A DNA stretch of 64,000 bases from assembly GCA_933228895.1 (NCBI GenBank), contig OW121848.1, positions 156,256,688-156,320,687 on the forward strand. Direction: 5' to 3'. This DNA is from Platycnemis pennipes (taxonomy: Eukaryota; Arthropoda; Insecta; Odonata; Platycnemididae). Positions 9,190 through 20,149 of this stretch are shown piece after piece (positions within the stretch are counted from its first letter, which is position 1; every line of letters begins with the position of its first letter). Position numbers and translations under genes: made by a program. The notes below the pieces were generated by a model. The model was not told the origin of the DNA. It searched no databases and saw only the letters and a program-made list of their open reading frames with translations.

Positions 9190-9510
9190 CTCTGATTGGT
9201 TAACACACTGAGCATTTGCCAGGAGATGGAGGACGGGGCAGCCGATGAAGATACGCTCTGCCTCTACGGAGTTTCCTCCAAGGGACCATTGGGCGCAAGG
9301 CCTGCAGTCGAGGGAAGTAAGGAAGTCTGCAAGGATCGGGGTGATCTCCAGCGGGAGACTTGGTCTGATGCTTCGACTGCCCGGCTGACCACAGCAGAGT
9401 GCCCCAGGCGGGATTCGAACTCGCGACGTCCAGGGCGGCAGAGCCCTCGGGATGGACAACGTTCTTCCTCACATACACTCGTATCCGGCGCAATCCTTTT
9501 CCACTCCCCC
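9190..9510 (-). repeat. SINE-like repeat with tRNA box B
   Basis: On the minus strand, GTTCGAATCC (9420-9411) inside the arm GCGAGTTCGAATCCCGCC is a good Pol III box B with a T stem. The upstream box A equivalent (near 9450-9470) is weak. The sequence below it down to about 9190 is GC-rich, has no homology I recognise, and could be the SINE body. Several overlapping frames of 90-180 codons cover this block on both strands; they are best explained by high GC content. Confidence 0.45.
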
Positions 9511-9780
9511 ACACACCCGTCGCCGGTCACGTACCAACCCAAGAAACTGGTTTACGAAAGACGAAAGAGTCTGGAGGCGAGCGGCGCGGATCATCCGGCG
9601 GCGAGACGGGAGGTGGTGGCCGCAGAAAGGCGGTGCCCCGGCTGCGACTGGGCACCAAATGACCTGCGACCCCCGTCACGCTGCCCCGCACCTCGACAGG
9701 GGTCAGGAAAGAGGATCGAACGTTGGAGGATTGAAAAACACTGAGACTGCGAAATCTGATGACCCATTTTTTCAACGAAG
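9511..9780. other. GC/CpG-rich patch
   Basis: High density of CG dinucleotides and multiple overlapping open frames on both strands, with sharp AT-rich borders. No domain was recognised in any frame. It may be a CpG island or part of the adjacent repeat. Confidence 0.4.
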
Positions 9781-9789
9781 CTGAAGGCA

Positions 9790-10840
9790 AAAAAAAACTG
9801 AGGGCCCTTATACTTCGGAAAAAAGATTCACGGCAGAAAACACCCCAAAGCCGTAGGAGGTAGAGGCTCCTTTCTTAACTACATGTATTTGAGAAAAAAA
9901 ATAGAACGGGAAACTGCTATTTGTCTTGAATTTTAATTATCACTTCCTTTGATGGACAACTTCACTATCTCTTTTCCACGGGCATGGTTTAAGTCACAAA
10001 CGTTTTAAAGGCGAAGACGTATATCATCACAATCAACGGATGTTGCCTGCTATTCTAGAGACAAGCAATTCAAACTTTTTTTTAAGTTTGAGAAAGTGAT
10101 ATACAGTTTTTTACATAAATCACCACCAAATTTTAAATAAAAACAGATTTTCACAGTGAGGTGTTATACACCGGTTAATCATATTTCGTCGAATAATAAG
10201 ATATTAACCCTTGCTAACTAATCCCGACGGAGAAGTGAAACAAATATCGTAATCTTTGATGTTGAGCAAGACATTTATATACATTTCCACGCTAGAGTGA
10301 AAAAATAATATGCTTAAAAACAAGTCTTCACTAGCTCTCCGTCAAGGTAAAAAGAAAAACCTCTTCAATTCAATCACTAATAATCAATAAAGCTCAAAAA
10401 ACAGCAAAGAATCATTTTCCATTCTATATTGGGGAAAACAAAACACAATTCATCACAAAATGGCTGAGATAAATCATTTCGAAAGACGAACGAAGAACTG
10501 GAGAGAAAATCGCCGCTTAATGATCACACGTAATGTCGCAAACATAATTAAAATAATTAAAAGTAAGTAAGTAAAAAGTAAGCGAAGTAAAATACATGTA
10601 CTAGACCATCTCAAAAAGAACATCGGGTCATTAGGGAGCGCCATTTTACTGAATCACAATCATCGAGATCACCTAAAACTCAGCTCAGGTGCTAAATTGG
10701 AGGAAAACAAAGCTCAACGATTACTTCCATTTGGAGGGTCGACAAGAAAATTGTGAGCAGCTCACTCAACTCAATGAAACTTGAGGAGGGAAATGCAGAG
10801 ATGCAGAAAAAGAAATGATAAACATGCGACGAAATAACGA
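9790..10840. other. AT-rich stretch, no gene
   Basis: Long A/T-rich DNA with scattered homopolymer A tracts; nothing supported on either strand. Confidence 0.45.
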
Positions 10841-10844
10841 GAGA

Positions 10845-11060
10845 TCGCTGGGTGCGCCGAAATCGAGCTCCACGCTATGCGTCGCGACGCCGGGAAAAGA
10901 AGTCACAGAGGGCGGACACCGCGAGCGACAGGCAGCCGGCCAATCTCGCTCGCGCCCGCTCCCCCACACCCGCCGCCCGTGATGCCCGAGGTCGTCCCGT
11001 CTGCAAACAAACGCACCCTCCTTGCGCCACGGAACGGTCGACCACCACCAACACTAAGGC
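10845..11060. promoter_or_regulatory. CpG-rich patch, possible regulatory island
   Basis: GC-rich and rich in CG dinucleotides (GCGTCGCGACGCCGGG, CGCTCGCGCCCGC) between AT-rich flanks. Four overlapping frames of 67-115 codons run through it with no recognisable domain, which argues against coding. A role as promoter or enhancer is inferred from composition only. Confidence 0.3.
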
Positions 11061-11339
11061 ACCACCATCTGTTATCAATTTTCAACGGCCAGCCAGTTCC
11101 TGGATCGCTCGCTCGCTGCGATCCTCTCAAAGAGTTCAAGCGAAATCGATCAGCTACGGAAAAAAATTTAAAAAAATAATCGAGGAGAATGGGCGATAAA
11201 AAGTGAAGATTTATGATGATAATTAAAGACCGGCATGCAGTGGCATCACTTCAAGGTATCAAACAAGAGTTGAAGGAACCAGAAGCATAAGTTCCCCTTC
11301 CGAACCGTCGCAAAGAGATATGTATAAAAAATGGACTTT

Positions 11340-11690
11340 TATTGGCCGTGATTAGGCAAAGCTGACTTAACGGAAGAAGAAATCAGGGATGATGAAGAGG
11401 AATGGGGGTCCGAGATACTGAGAAGCGAATTTGACAGAGCCTTGAAAGACCTAAGGAACAACAAGGCACCAGGAGGGGACAAAATAAATGGAGAAATCAT
11501 CAAGGCACTCGGGCTCAAAGCAAAAGATACCCTCTTTGGAATAATCAAAGACAGCAATGACAGTGGAGGACTACCAGAGGACTTCCAGAAGAGTGAAATG
11601 ATTAATGAATTAACACTGAATAGGGCAGAATGGAGGGCCGCAGTAAAGCAATCCTAGGATTGAAATACTGATGATGACGATGATGAGGCA
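11340..11690 (+). pseudogene. Internally deleted non-LTR retrotransposon
   Basis: The plus-strand frame gives acidic EEEIRDDEEEWGSEILRSEF, then ALKDLRNNKAPGGDKINGEI and LPEDFQKSEMI. This is the start of a non-LTR reverse transcriptase domain (the NNKAPGxDxI block and the LP-x-F-K step). The sequence then jumps to NRAEWRAAVKQS and a stop at 11655-11657, followed by AGGATTGAAATACTGATGATGACGATGATG, the 3' terminus of the same kind of element (compare 1340-1385 and 31190-31248). The catalytic palm and thumb are missing, so a deletion joined the N-terminal part of the domain to the last few codons near 11600-11620. Confidence 0.8.
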
Positions 11691-12060
11691 AAAAATTTCG
11701 CGAAATCTTCCCATGTCCCCATACTCCCCTGAAGCTGGCTTATTTGAAAGTGCACACAGACGAACTGCGCAATTTATTTCTCAGCAAAGAGCAGATTGAA
11801 TGGCTGACAATAAGTGTAAGGGTTAAAACTAATGAGTGAATGAGAAAAAAATGGTAGAGTAGGCTTGCTAATGGAGGACAGCGATGACGACGATTCAATG
11901 AGGTGTGCCCCGAATCGAAGAGAATGGTTACTGGCGGAGGGTCACTACCAATCGACCCGTGGGCTGGAAATGACTACAGACGGCGCCAACAAAAAAAATT
12001 CCGCGTGCTCTCATCGCATGCAGGCGCGTGTGACAAAAATGGCGTGTGAGAGAGGCAGCC
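11691..12060. other. No gene recognised
   Basis: Moderate composition leading into the CpG-rich patch that follows; frames here have no domain similarity. Confidence 0.35.
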
Positions 12061-12340
12061 GCCCGAAAGGAGAGGGTCTCGCGGGAAAATGAAAGGATTA
12101 GCAGGCTGTGAGGGAGGGGGGGGGGGGGCGCGGCGGTTCGTCCGTCGCGGTGGAATCCGGTCCGACTGGTGTGTCCGGCGGGGAGCGACGCTGCCAAATC
12201 GGAGCCGCGAAATGGGGGAACGGAGGTCACCACCTCCTTCAATCCTTCCGCCGCCCCCTCGTATTTCGGGAGACACGGGGAGAGACGCCTCAACTCAGTG
12301 GTCCGGCCGAGAATGCACTCACCTCGGCGGGAGGGGGAGA
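12061..12340. promoter_or_regulatory. CpG-rich patch with G13 tract
   Basis: Starts near a run of 13 G (12116-12128), followed by a CG-dense segment (CGCGGCGG, GTCCGTCGCGG). Overlapping frames on both strands are low-complexity (Gly/Arg or Pro/Ser). Probably a regulatory island or repeat-derived GC-rich DNA; this is a composition-based inference. Confidence 0.3.
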
Positions 12341-12799
12341 GAGACTAATTATGCGGCGTAAACGACCAATCAACTAAGGATACTAATGTCCTAGATTTTT
12401 TTCAACATCCTAATGGAAAATCCAGAAGCTATCAAGGGGAAGGGTTTTCGTTGGCTGGATCTGCATCCCACTTCAACTTGCATTCTACTGGAGTTATCCA
12501 CCAGGCAATCTGACTAACACTTAACCTTATGACGTCTATTTTTGATTACCCTTGACACCATTAACAACATTTTTTGCCCTGGAGACAATAATATCCAAAC
12601 ATCCATGTAACACACAAAATCACATTTTGGCAACGCCATTAAGAAAGTGATTCGAGTATGACTGAATGTTTTACGCGGGCGAACACGGTTTCGTCTCAGC
12701 ACTCTTAAGCCCGCGTAACGGAAGGAGTTGAGCGTCGATAAATTCCGGGGTCAGAACTTTAAAGTATCCAGCCAATGGTTAAACTTATGTGGGCGTTCC

Positions 12800-13110
12800 C
12801 TTCTGTTTCCGGGCGCCATCCCAACTATCGCGCTCCACGAGAAGCTCAGACATGGGGGCGAATGTCGGACGCCTATCTCTCTCTCTGCCTTGAATTTTTC
12901 AGCACCCTCCGCGCACCCTGCTCCCAGCCGTCGAGCGGGGGCGGTAAGAAATGAAGAGGTGCGTGAGGAGGAGCGGTGTCGCCTTGCCGAGAAGGCGCTG
13001 GAGGGGACGGTCCGCCGAATGTGGATGACGCGCGAGATCGATTGCTGGGAAGGCAGGGGGCAGCGGCGCCACCACAGGTGTGTTGTAATGAGCGAGATGC
13101 GAAGGCACAA
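12800..13110. promoter_or_regulatory. GC-rich, CpG-containing patch
   Basis: Another isolated GC-rich block. Frames of 84-130 codons overlap on three frames and both strands, and none resembles a known protein. The borders with AT-rich DNA are abrupt. Confidence 0.25.
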
Positions 13111-15800
13111 GTTCCGGTGACGTACATCTGAGCGGGTATGGTGATACTTTACGAAGTGTGATTAATTTTATAGGTTACCTGTTGCTGCAACGTCGTAAAC
13201 ATCAGAAAGGGGGGTGAAAGAGGGTGTGATGGGTGAAGTAAGGGAGTGGTTTGCCTAAACTGCTGTGAAACACGAAAAAATGGCGGTATGAACATTTCGC
13301 TTGAATGTAGGAACGAGTACGCGCCCGGAAGACATTCTTGACATATTTCTCTTCAAAAAGAAACATTTCAAATGAGATAATAAAGTGAAGCTTTCAGCGA
13401 CTCCTCAATATTCTCTACGCTGTATTTCCTTCTACCTTCTTGACGGCTACATTGCTTCGCACATACATCACATCGGCAGGTGATTTTCCAGAGAAAAATC
13501 ACCAAGTATGACTTTTCGTTGGAAAACACTCCAATCAGAGACCAATTGTAACTTTTTTATCAGAAGAATGTGGAAAAAATTAAATTAAAAAAAATGTAAC
13601 AAATGTGCAAGCAAAAGGATAAAAACAACATGAACGCTGCTAATTAGGTCGTTAAAACCGATATACGTGAGTTAATTTATGCCTTTAAAGCGGTAGCATT
13701 AAACCAATAACTCGAGCAGAAGGTCGTTTTGAACGGTGACCGAACAATTCAGCAACAAACTGCCACGAGTGTCGAATCAACACATCAGGCTAGGAGCCAG
13801 ATCCTTTTAATTTTTACCTCAAAGACGTGGTGCACAGAAAACACCACAGCTTGGGTTTCGCTGAACGTGTTCTGAGAGCAGGCCAGTGAAAATATCGCAA
13901 TATCTCGAATCAGTACATTTATTGACCCGGATTAATGTAAACAAATGTTGTTTATATATTGACTCATCAGGGCTAATATGGCACGGATGTCACCTCAAAG
14001 ACAGCAAGCGATAACAGATATTCAATAAATAGAATGAAAGTATTGCTATTTGTGCACCTCAAGTTTTGAATAAAATAAGCTTTCTCTACCACATATTTGA
14101 TGACACGGTATTTGAATTAACATTTGACGTTCCGGACCCGGATGCTGGCAATTGATACAGAAATTGTTGGAGAAGGTAGCGAAAGCATAAGGTTAGCCGT
14201 TATTTGGTGATTTCATTATAAACCCAAAGTTTATATACGGTGGTTTGTATTTATCTTCGTTGTGTTTTATCTGTAGTAACGAATTAGCTTGTTTTTGCCT
14301 CCACATTGAAATTTTTGCCGTCGATGGGTGCTGTATAGACCCTGATGTATCTCGTGCGTCGTATCTTGTGCCATTCAGAAAAGAAGATGGAGAGAGGACA
14401 GCAGGGAGCCACTAAAAGTTTTCCTTATTGCTCCAATCCTATTTAGACTGATTCTTTTCGTATCGAGAGATTTATGACTATTTTACGGCTTTCTTCTATC
14501 CAAATGTGCGTATTTCATGAGATCCCTCTAATGAACTTTTTTTAGACCTGGTTCACGCTTGGCAGGGCAGTTCATAGTTCGAGCTATTGATAGAACTGGT
14601 CGCATACGACGTTCAGAAATACAAATCGTATTTACATCAACGTAATGTGGTTCATTTCTGCATTTGCGGTAATTATTTTCTTTTTCAAGAATAAATATTA
14701 CAGCGACAGTGGTTTGTAAGCATAATTATAGCTAGTGGATTATTCGAATTAAATTTACGCGGGTGGTTTTGCTTATATATTGACTGAAAATAGGGTGGTG
14801 GCGATAGCGTACGGAATCGCATACAATGAGCTCTTATGAGCGCCACTGGCCTGCTGAGAGGCCACATGCTCTCTCTAGGAGACTAAGGCGCAACCCTCTG
14901 GACTACCACATCCAAAATGCTTGACGGATAGCGTAAGGTGGAAAACTTAAAAAAAGTATAAAAGATCTATAAGCATAGGCCTATTATCATAACCTAAAGG
15001 CATAAGCAGACAATGATACCAAGACAGAGTGAAGCTAAACTATTTCTTTCCCTCTCACCATCGCGTCGACCTCTTGACAACCAATGTAGGTAGAGTAAGT
15101 GATTAAAGCGTGATAAAGCTATCGCATAGGAAGAGGTTACTTAACTGCGCTCAGTTACATTCAAACTCCAATGAACAAATCAATTCTTCTTAGACCTCAA
15201 TCGACTGCGCGTGGCCATAACCTTAAATCGTATTAAAGATAGAAAAACTTGTGATATCACTGTTTTCCACGAAATATATTTACAAATCAAACGAATTCTC
15301 TTTTCAATGAAGTCCTCGTATTTATATATATATAAGGTATAAACGAACTTAAGTGCGTCTATAACTTTTCTATATCTATAAAGAAGTTCCGGGTATTTAG
15401 ATGCTAAGTAGGCGAAAAAGAAGAAAAAAATATAAGATTCATTCATATAGCTACAAGCCTATAATTCCCAATAAACAACCAATGAAAGGCATAAGACCGT
15501 ACGCCCTGCTTCAATATTTCTAATGCTAATTCAATTCTATTAAATTCAATTAAATGTTAAATTAAATGTTAATTCTATTGAATAATTTCAATGTTTCTAA
15601 GCAATTCTTCGACGGTTTTATACTTTATGACAAAAAAATTAACAATATTTCCTGCAACATGCTTTGAATCTCCTATGCTTTTAAATAAATATCGGAATAC
15701 TTTTTCGGTAGAATCTGATATGAACCGCTCCCTTGAAATAAATGGACCAATTGCAGGCTGCGTACCGAATCCCCATTTGAATCCCGAAAACAGCCCATCT
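13111..15800. other. AT-rich DNA, no gene
   Basis: No coding signature. A short tRNA-like box A remnant may be present near 14870-14920 on the minus strand (GTGGTAGTCCAGAGGG), but no box B follows, so I do not call a SINE. Confidence 0.4.
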
Positions 15801-15854
15801 ATTGGCTAGAATAAGGAAAAATGTGTTATTGGCTAGAATAAGGAAAAATGTGTC
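15801..15854. repeat. 27-bp tandem duplication
   Basis: ATTGGCTAGAATAAGGAAAA and the seven bases after it occur twice in a row (15801-15827, 15828-15854) with no or minimal difference; a recent local duplication. Confidence 0.9.
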
Positions 15855-16360
15855 TACACCGAAAAATTTTTTGTTCTGATCAAAAAGGAAATTTACGGAT
15901 AAAATACATTTCTTTCCCCCTAAAATAGCCTATAATTGGTCATGTTTCACTGCCAATACCCCAGTTTATCCAATAACTACTTAAATGTTTTTGTTTTTAT
16001 CTTGAATGACCCGCCCTTTTTTCACGGAAATCGGCCAATCAAAGGCGGTGTCACCCCTATTTCACTTAAAAATCCCGCCAGCTTGTGTACTGAAGAAAAG
16101 ACATAAATTTTAGAGGTGAAGGTTGTTAATAACTCTTCCGGGAGAAAGACGGGGCTGTGGGAGAAATATTTGATTTTTCCACCGAAAATCTCCTTGCGAG
16201 GGTCAGTTTTCATTGCTTACAGTTTCGTAATTTTGCAATAAGTATATGAAAATGTATGTATGTAATGTATATGTAAATTACGTCAAAAGAATGAGGATAT
16301 TCTCAGGAATTAAACAGCACATCATTCATTGTTGCAAGCTTATGTTCCGAGCAGTAGTGA
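15855..16360. other. AT-rich spacer
   Basis: Nothing recognised between the two tandem duplications. Confidence 0.4.
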
Positions 16361-16488
16361 AAATTAAACGAATACGAACTTTCGTTGACACCGAAATTTT
16401 GACTATCCAGAACTGTATTACGTTAAATTAAACGAATACGAACTTTCGTTGACACCGAAAGTTTGACTATCCAGAACTGTATTACGTT
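16361..16488. repeat. 64-bp tandem duplication
   Basis: Units 16361-16424 and 16425-16488 begin AAATTAAACGAATACGAACT and end CTGTATTACGTT. They differ at about one position (CCGAAATTTT against CCGAAAGTTT). The first unit is overlapped by a 61-codon plus-strand frame of unknown type. Confidence 0.92.
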
Positions 16489-18430
16489 ACGTACCACAAT
16501 AAACCCGGAAATTCACGAAAAGAGTAGGTTACATATGTAGATCAGTAACGGGGAATATGCATGAAATTTGTTTCTCGAGTATCGATGATGTACTTGATAC
16601 CAAATTTTCTCACAAATTAAAATGCATAAGCCAATAGTTTCCATACCAACCACAAAGACTATTGAATGCTGTTAGAATGTTCCTGAAAATCGACGAGAGT
16701 CACGTGACCGGAAACGCCTTATGGCGTCATTGTACGGTATAGATTCCATATTACTACGGAAACGCGTTTATTTTAGAAGAAAACTAAACGAATACATTGT
16801 TTGGAGGTTTTTAGCTTTTCCTTGATTGAAAGAATGACTGAAAAGGGATTTAAAAAAAGCGAAATCTGACAATTTGTTTTTGTCGTGGCATATTTCTTAA
16901 AAAAAAACAGCGACTGCTGAAATTCGCGGAGTAAAAACAGACAGGGAACTATACAGGTATTATCTATTTTATGGACGATTTTCTCGTATCCAAACGTGAA
17001 AAGAGGTAGATACGTGTGGACCTTTCCTTGGTACTTAACCTTCTTTCAATGACTTAATAAATATAAATTCTAAGTACACTGCAATTTCTGACCCATCTTT
17101 TTAAACAATCTCATTGGTATATCTTCCGGGTCTGGTTTTGCCTTATCCTGGGAGGCTATCATGTGCGAAGAGAAACAAAATATCCGTTCAGATGATATGG
17201 GCAGCGCACTGCCTTCCCCGTTGTTTTCCCTTCGAGTAAAATTCAAATGGGAGATGATAGGCGACGGAATAGTGCATCCGTTACTTTGAAAAAAGAACTG
17301 AGAAAGAGGTTTCGGAGAACATGCTAATAGAGTATGTGACGAGAGTAGTACTGGAAGCCGAGGACGGGAAAAGGTTTGTCAATTGTTCTCTGAGGCCAGG
17401 TGCCGCTCTTCATAGATTCTAAGGCTGTGGTCCCTCCTGGGCGAAGCAAATAGCGATATGCACGGGAAAAGAGTTGGTTTTGGGTTAAAAATTGGGGAGA
17501 AGAAGATGAATGAGAAAGTTACAGAGATCTGAAGACACCAGAGTACCATAACGTCGGCCGGTAGGCGGGAGCTGCGGTGACCGGCGGGCGTCACGCCTTC
17601 ACTCAAAAATATTTTTCTTTCTTAAATGAAATATTACCTCTGGCACACTTTTTTAATTTGTAGAGGAGGATTGTGTCTACAACATATTTAAAATGAGCAA
17701 AATAGAAGGTGCAGGTACATCGTCAAAAATAGATTTGAAACTTTTAAATTGTTATAAACTTTATAAAATTGTTTATATTTAACAATATAATTCCTTATTA
17801 TTTTTGCCCAATTCAAGGCATTTAAAATAAGTCCATATGCACGTCTGTATCTCAAATAGCCTCTGAGATATACCGTAAATTGTGTAGTAACTTTTTAAAA
17901 ATTCGAATTTTGCAACGTTGCAATATATCGGAAACGGTGCTTTTTTTGCAAGACGACTTTGGGGTTTTCATTTTCTTATCAACTGGAGCCGTTATGCAAA
18001 ATTTGGTCGTAATCGGTGACTCTAAGGGCAATCACCGGGTCGATTTGACATGGAATGACCCACATATATTATGAGCACTAATTTGAGTTGCATACAGGAC
18101 GAAATGACAAAATACATATCAATATATTATGTCAATGGTTACGAACATACCAAATTCGCATAGTGCTCGAAACACCATGCGACTCGCACGGTAGGCCGAA
18201 CTCGAATGCGACAGATATTTCGAGCACTGTGTACCGGAGAGCAGCGTGAGTAGCACTGGATTTCACGAAAGGAAGAGGGTGGGGAGACGGAACACAGGCG
18301 GCGAGAGGGGGCAAGGTACAGAGCAAAGTATGAAACATATTGAGCAGAGCACAAGGTAAGCCAAGGTGCAGTTTAAACTCATCTCTTTGCCCAGATGGAA
18401 ATCGGCTGCCGTATATTTCCTGGGTTTTTT
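16489..18430. other. AT-rich DNA, no gene
   Basis: Read on both strands without finding domains or repeats I could support. Confidence 0.4.
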
Positions 18431-18432
18431 CA

Positions 18433-18530
18433 TAAAATTACAACAATTTCCTGAGCATTCCACGAATTTTCCGGGACAAAAATGTCCCTGAGTTTTCCCG
18501 GTTTTCAGGATCGCCGGACACCCCGATAAC
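18433..18530 (-). mobile_element. Fragment of a DNA repeat with GGGTGTCC-type end
   Basis: On the minus strand this begins GTTATCGGGGTGTCCGGCGA and runs into AAAACCGGGAAAACTCAGGG, then CCCGGAAAATTCG. Strings of CCGGGAAAA behind a (C)AGGGTGTCC terminus are a recurring DNA-transposon-derived repeat in arthropod genomes; I recognise the pattern but not the family name. Only one end is visible. Confidence 0.4.
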
Positions 18531-18539
18531 TTACGGAAC

Positions 18540-19530
18540 AGTCAAAACGACGAAAGACCAAAACATTACGTGTTCAAGTAAGAACATCTGAACTTTCTTA
18601 TGCTACACAAGTTAGTCTCCGAGCATATGGCCGGTAAGACACTGTACAAATGGTAAAAGAAGTGACGGCAACTACTCCTACGCGAGCTATCAAATACCTC
18701 AGATCTTGCAAAGGGAGGGGAGAGTCCGCCTCCCCACACTCCGGTGGTAATGAAATATCGATGCTCATCGAGGGAAAACTGAAAAAGAGGCAGACTATTA
18801 TGTGGATGGATCCACGGCACTGTCTTGCACTAGCAAAAATTTCCTTAACTATGAGTCTGTGATCGAGGCTATGAAGGTGTTACCCAGAAGGGGTTGAAAT
18901 AAATTGAAGTGCTGAAGGGGATTTGCGGCCGCCTGTCGTGCCACATTATCGGCCGCATTGTAACGGTACAACAAGATGTAAAAAATAAGCGTTCCTCCCG
19001 CAACTTCTAAACTTGGAGCAAATTTCAATGTAGGGCTGACTGAGAACAAGCAAAACCGTTCCGAAGGAATCGTGCTCCAATGCGAATCTCTTTGTGGTAT
19101 TGTTTGTATGTACCTCTTCAGTTGATTGTTGATTTTATTGGGGGTAAGAGAGACGCCATTGTATGGCAGAATCCTCATACTTCATCTCCTCGATACTGTA
19201 GACGTGTAAATTTGCAGTTGGTCCGCGAAAATGTTAACATTATTACCCAGGAAATAAAACATGTCGAGAAACAACTCAACGGCTAACTCCACGTCTGCTA
19301 ACGGGAAGGTTTCAAAACTCCGACATTAAATGACACTAACGATGACAATGGAAAAACTTGTAATGCTTTCTCTACAACATCATCACTAAGGTGCATTTGT
19401 GTGGGGCATCAGCCAAAGACATTGAAGCAATTCAGCAAATGAAGTTATTTAGCACATTTAACATTTGACTATCTATGCTGCAATCTCAGATTCGAATGTT
19501 CGACTGCCTTCTGAAATTCAGCTGGAGACT
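18540..19530. other. No gene recognised
   Basis: Frames of 60-109 codons occur on both strands (for example 18849-19178 minus) without known motifs. Confidence 0.35.
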
Positions 19531-19534
19531 TCCA

Positions 19535-19744
19535 GTGGAGTGGTCTGGAGAAAGAGAAAACAAAGTTGAAAGAAATAAGAAAAGAATTCAGAAGGAGTTC
19601 AAAACAAAACTTGGATAGATAGTAGACAAGCCGAGGCCCGTGGAGTGGCGTGGGGAAAGAGAAAACAAAGTTGAAAGAAATAAGAATAAAAGTCAGAAGG
19701 AGTTCAAAACAAAACTTGGATAATAAGTAAACAAGCCCGGTAAG
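19535..19744. repeat. 105-bp tandem duplication
   Basis: Two units with a period of 105 bp (starting 19535 and 19640). Both contain GAGAAAACAAAGTTGAAAGA, then AATAAGAA, CAGAAGGAGTTCAAAACAAA and ACTTGGATA, followed by a GTARACAAGCC segment. They differ at scattered positions, so this duplication is older than those at 15.8 and 16.4 kb. Confidence 0.9.
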
Positions 19745-20120
19745 TCCGGTTAATGACACTAACGAAGGAAACAGCAAAAACAGTGAATGTGATACATATT
19801 TCAGTGACTGAATATTCTGATCTTAATGTTGCATTCAATTTCAATTAATTAAAATTTCAATTAATGATTATCATAAATGGTAAAATGTATCACTTTACTC
19901 ATGATTTCATGGATTTACTTAGGATATTTCCAATTAGTGTAAAACTAGATTTTTTTATTAAAATCCATCTCATTAAATTTTTAATTCAGAAACTATTCAG
20001 CATTAAAAATACACTGTGAGGTGCATAAAATCCTATTATTCACAAAATAAGATTCCGAGGTTAAATAAAAGCGTCTTTAATGTAAGTTTTACGCTAGATT
20101 TTTAATTAATTGTAAAAGAA
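19745..20120. other. AT-rich spacer before the large CpG-rich block
   Basis: No features seen; composition changes sharply near 20150. Confidence 0.4.
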
Positions 20121-20149
20121 TAGTGAAACATTTCAATGAACCTTTCAGG

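Noticed and set aside
13950..13980. CTGATGAGTC hammerhead-like box on the minus strand
   Set aside because: No GAAAC box or stem II follows at the required distance; chance match.
14870..14920. tRNA-like box A on the minus strand
   Set aside because: No box B at any plausible distance; not enough for a SINE call.
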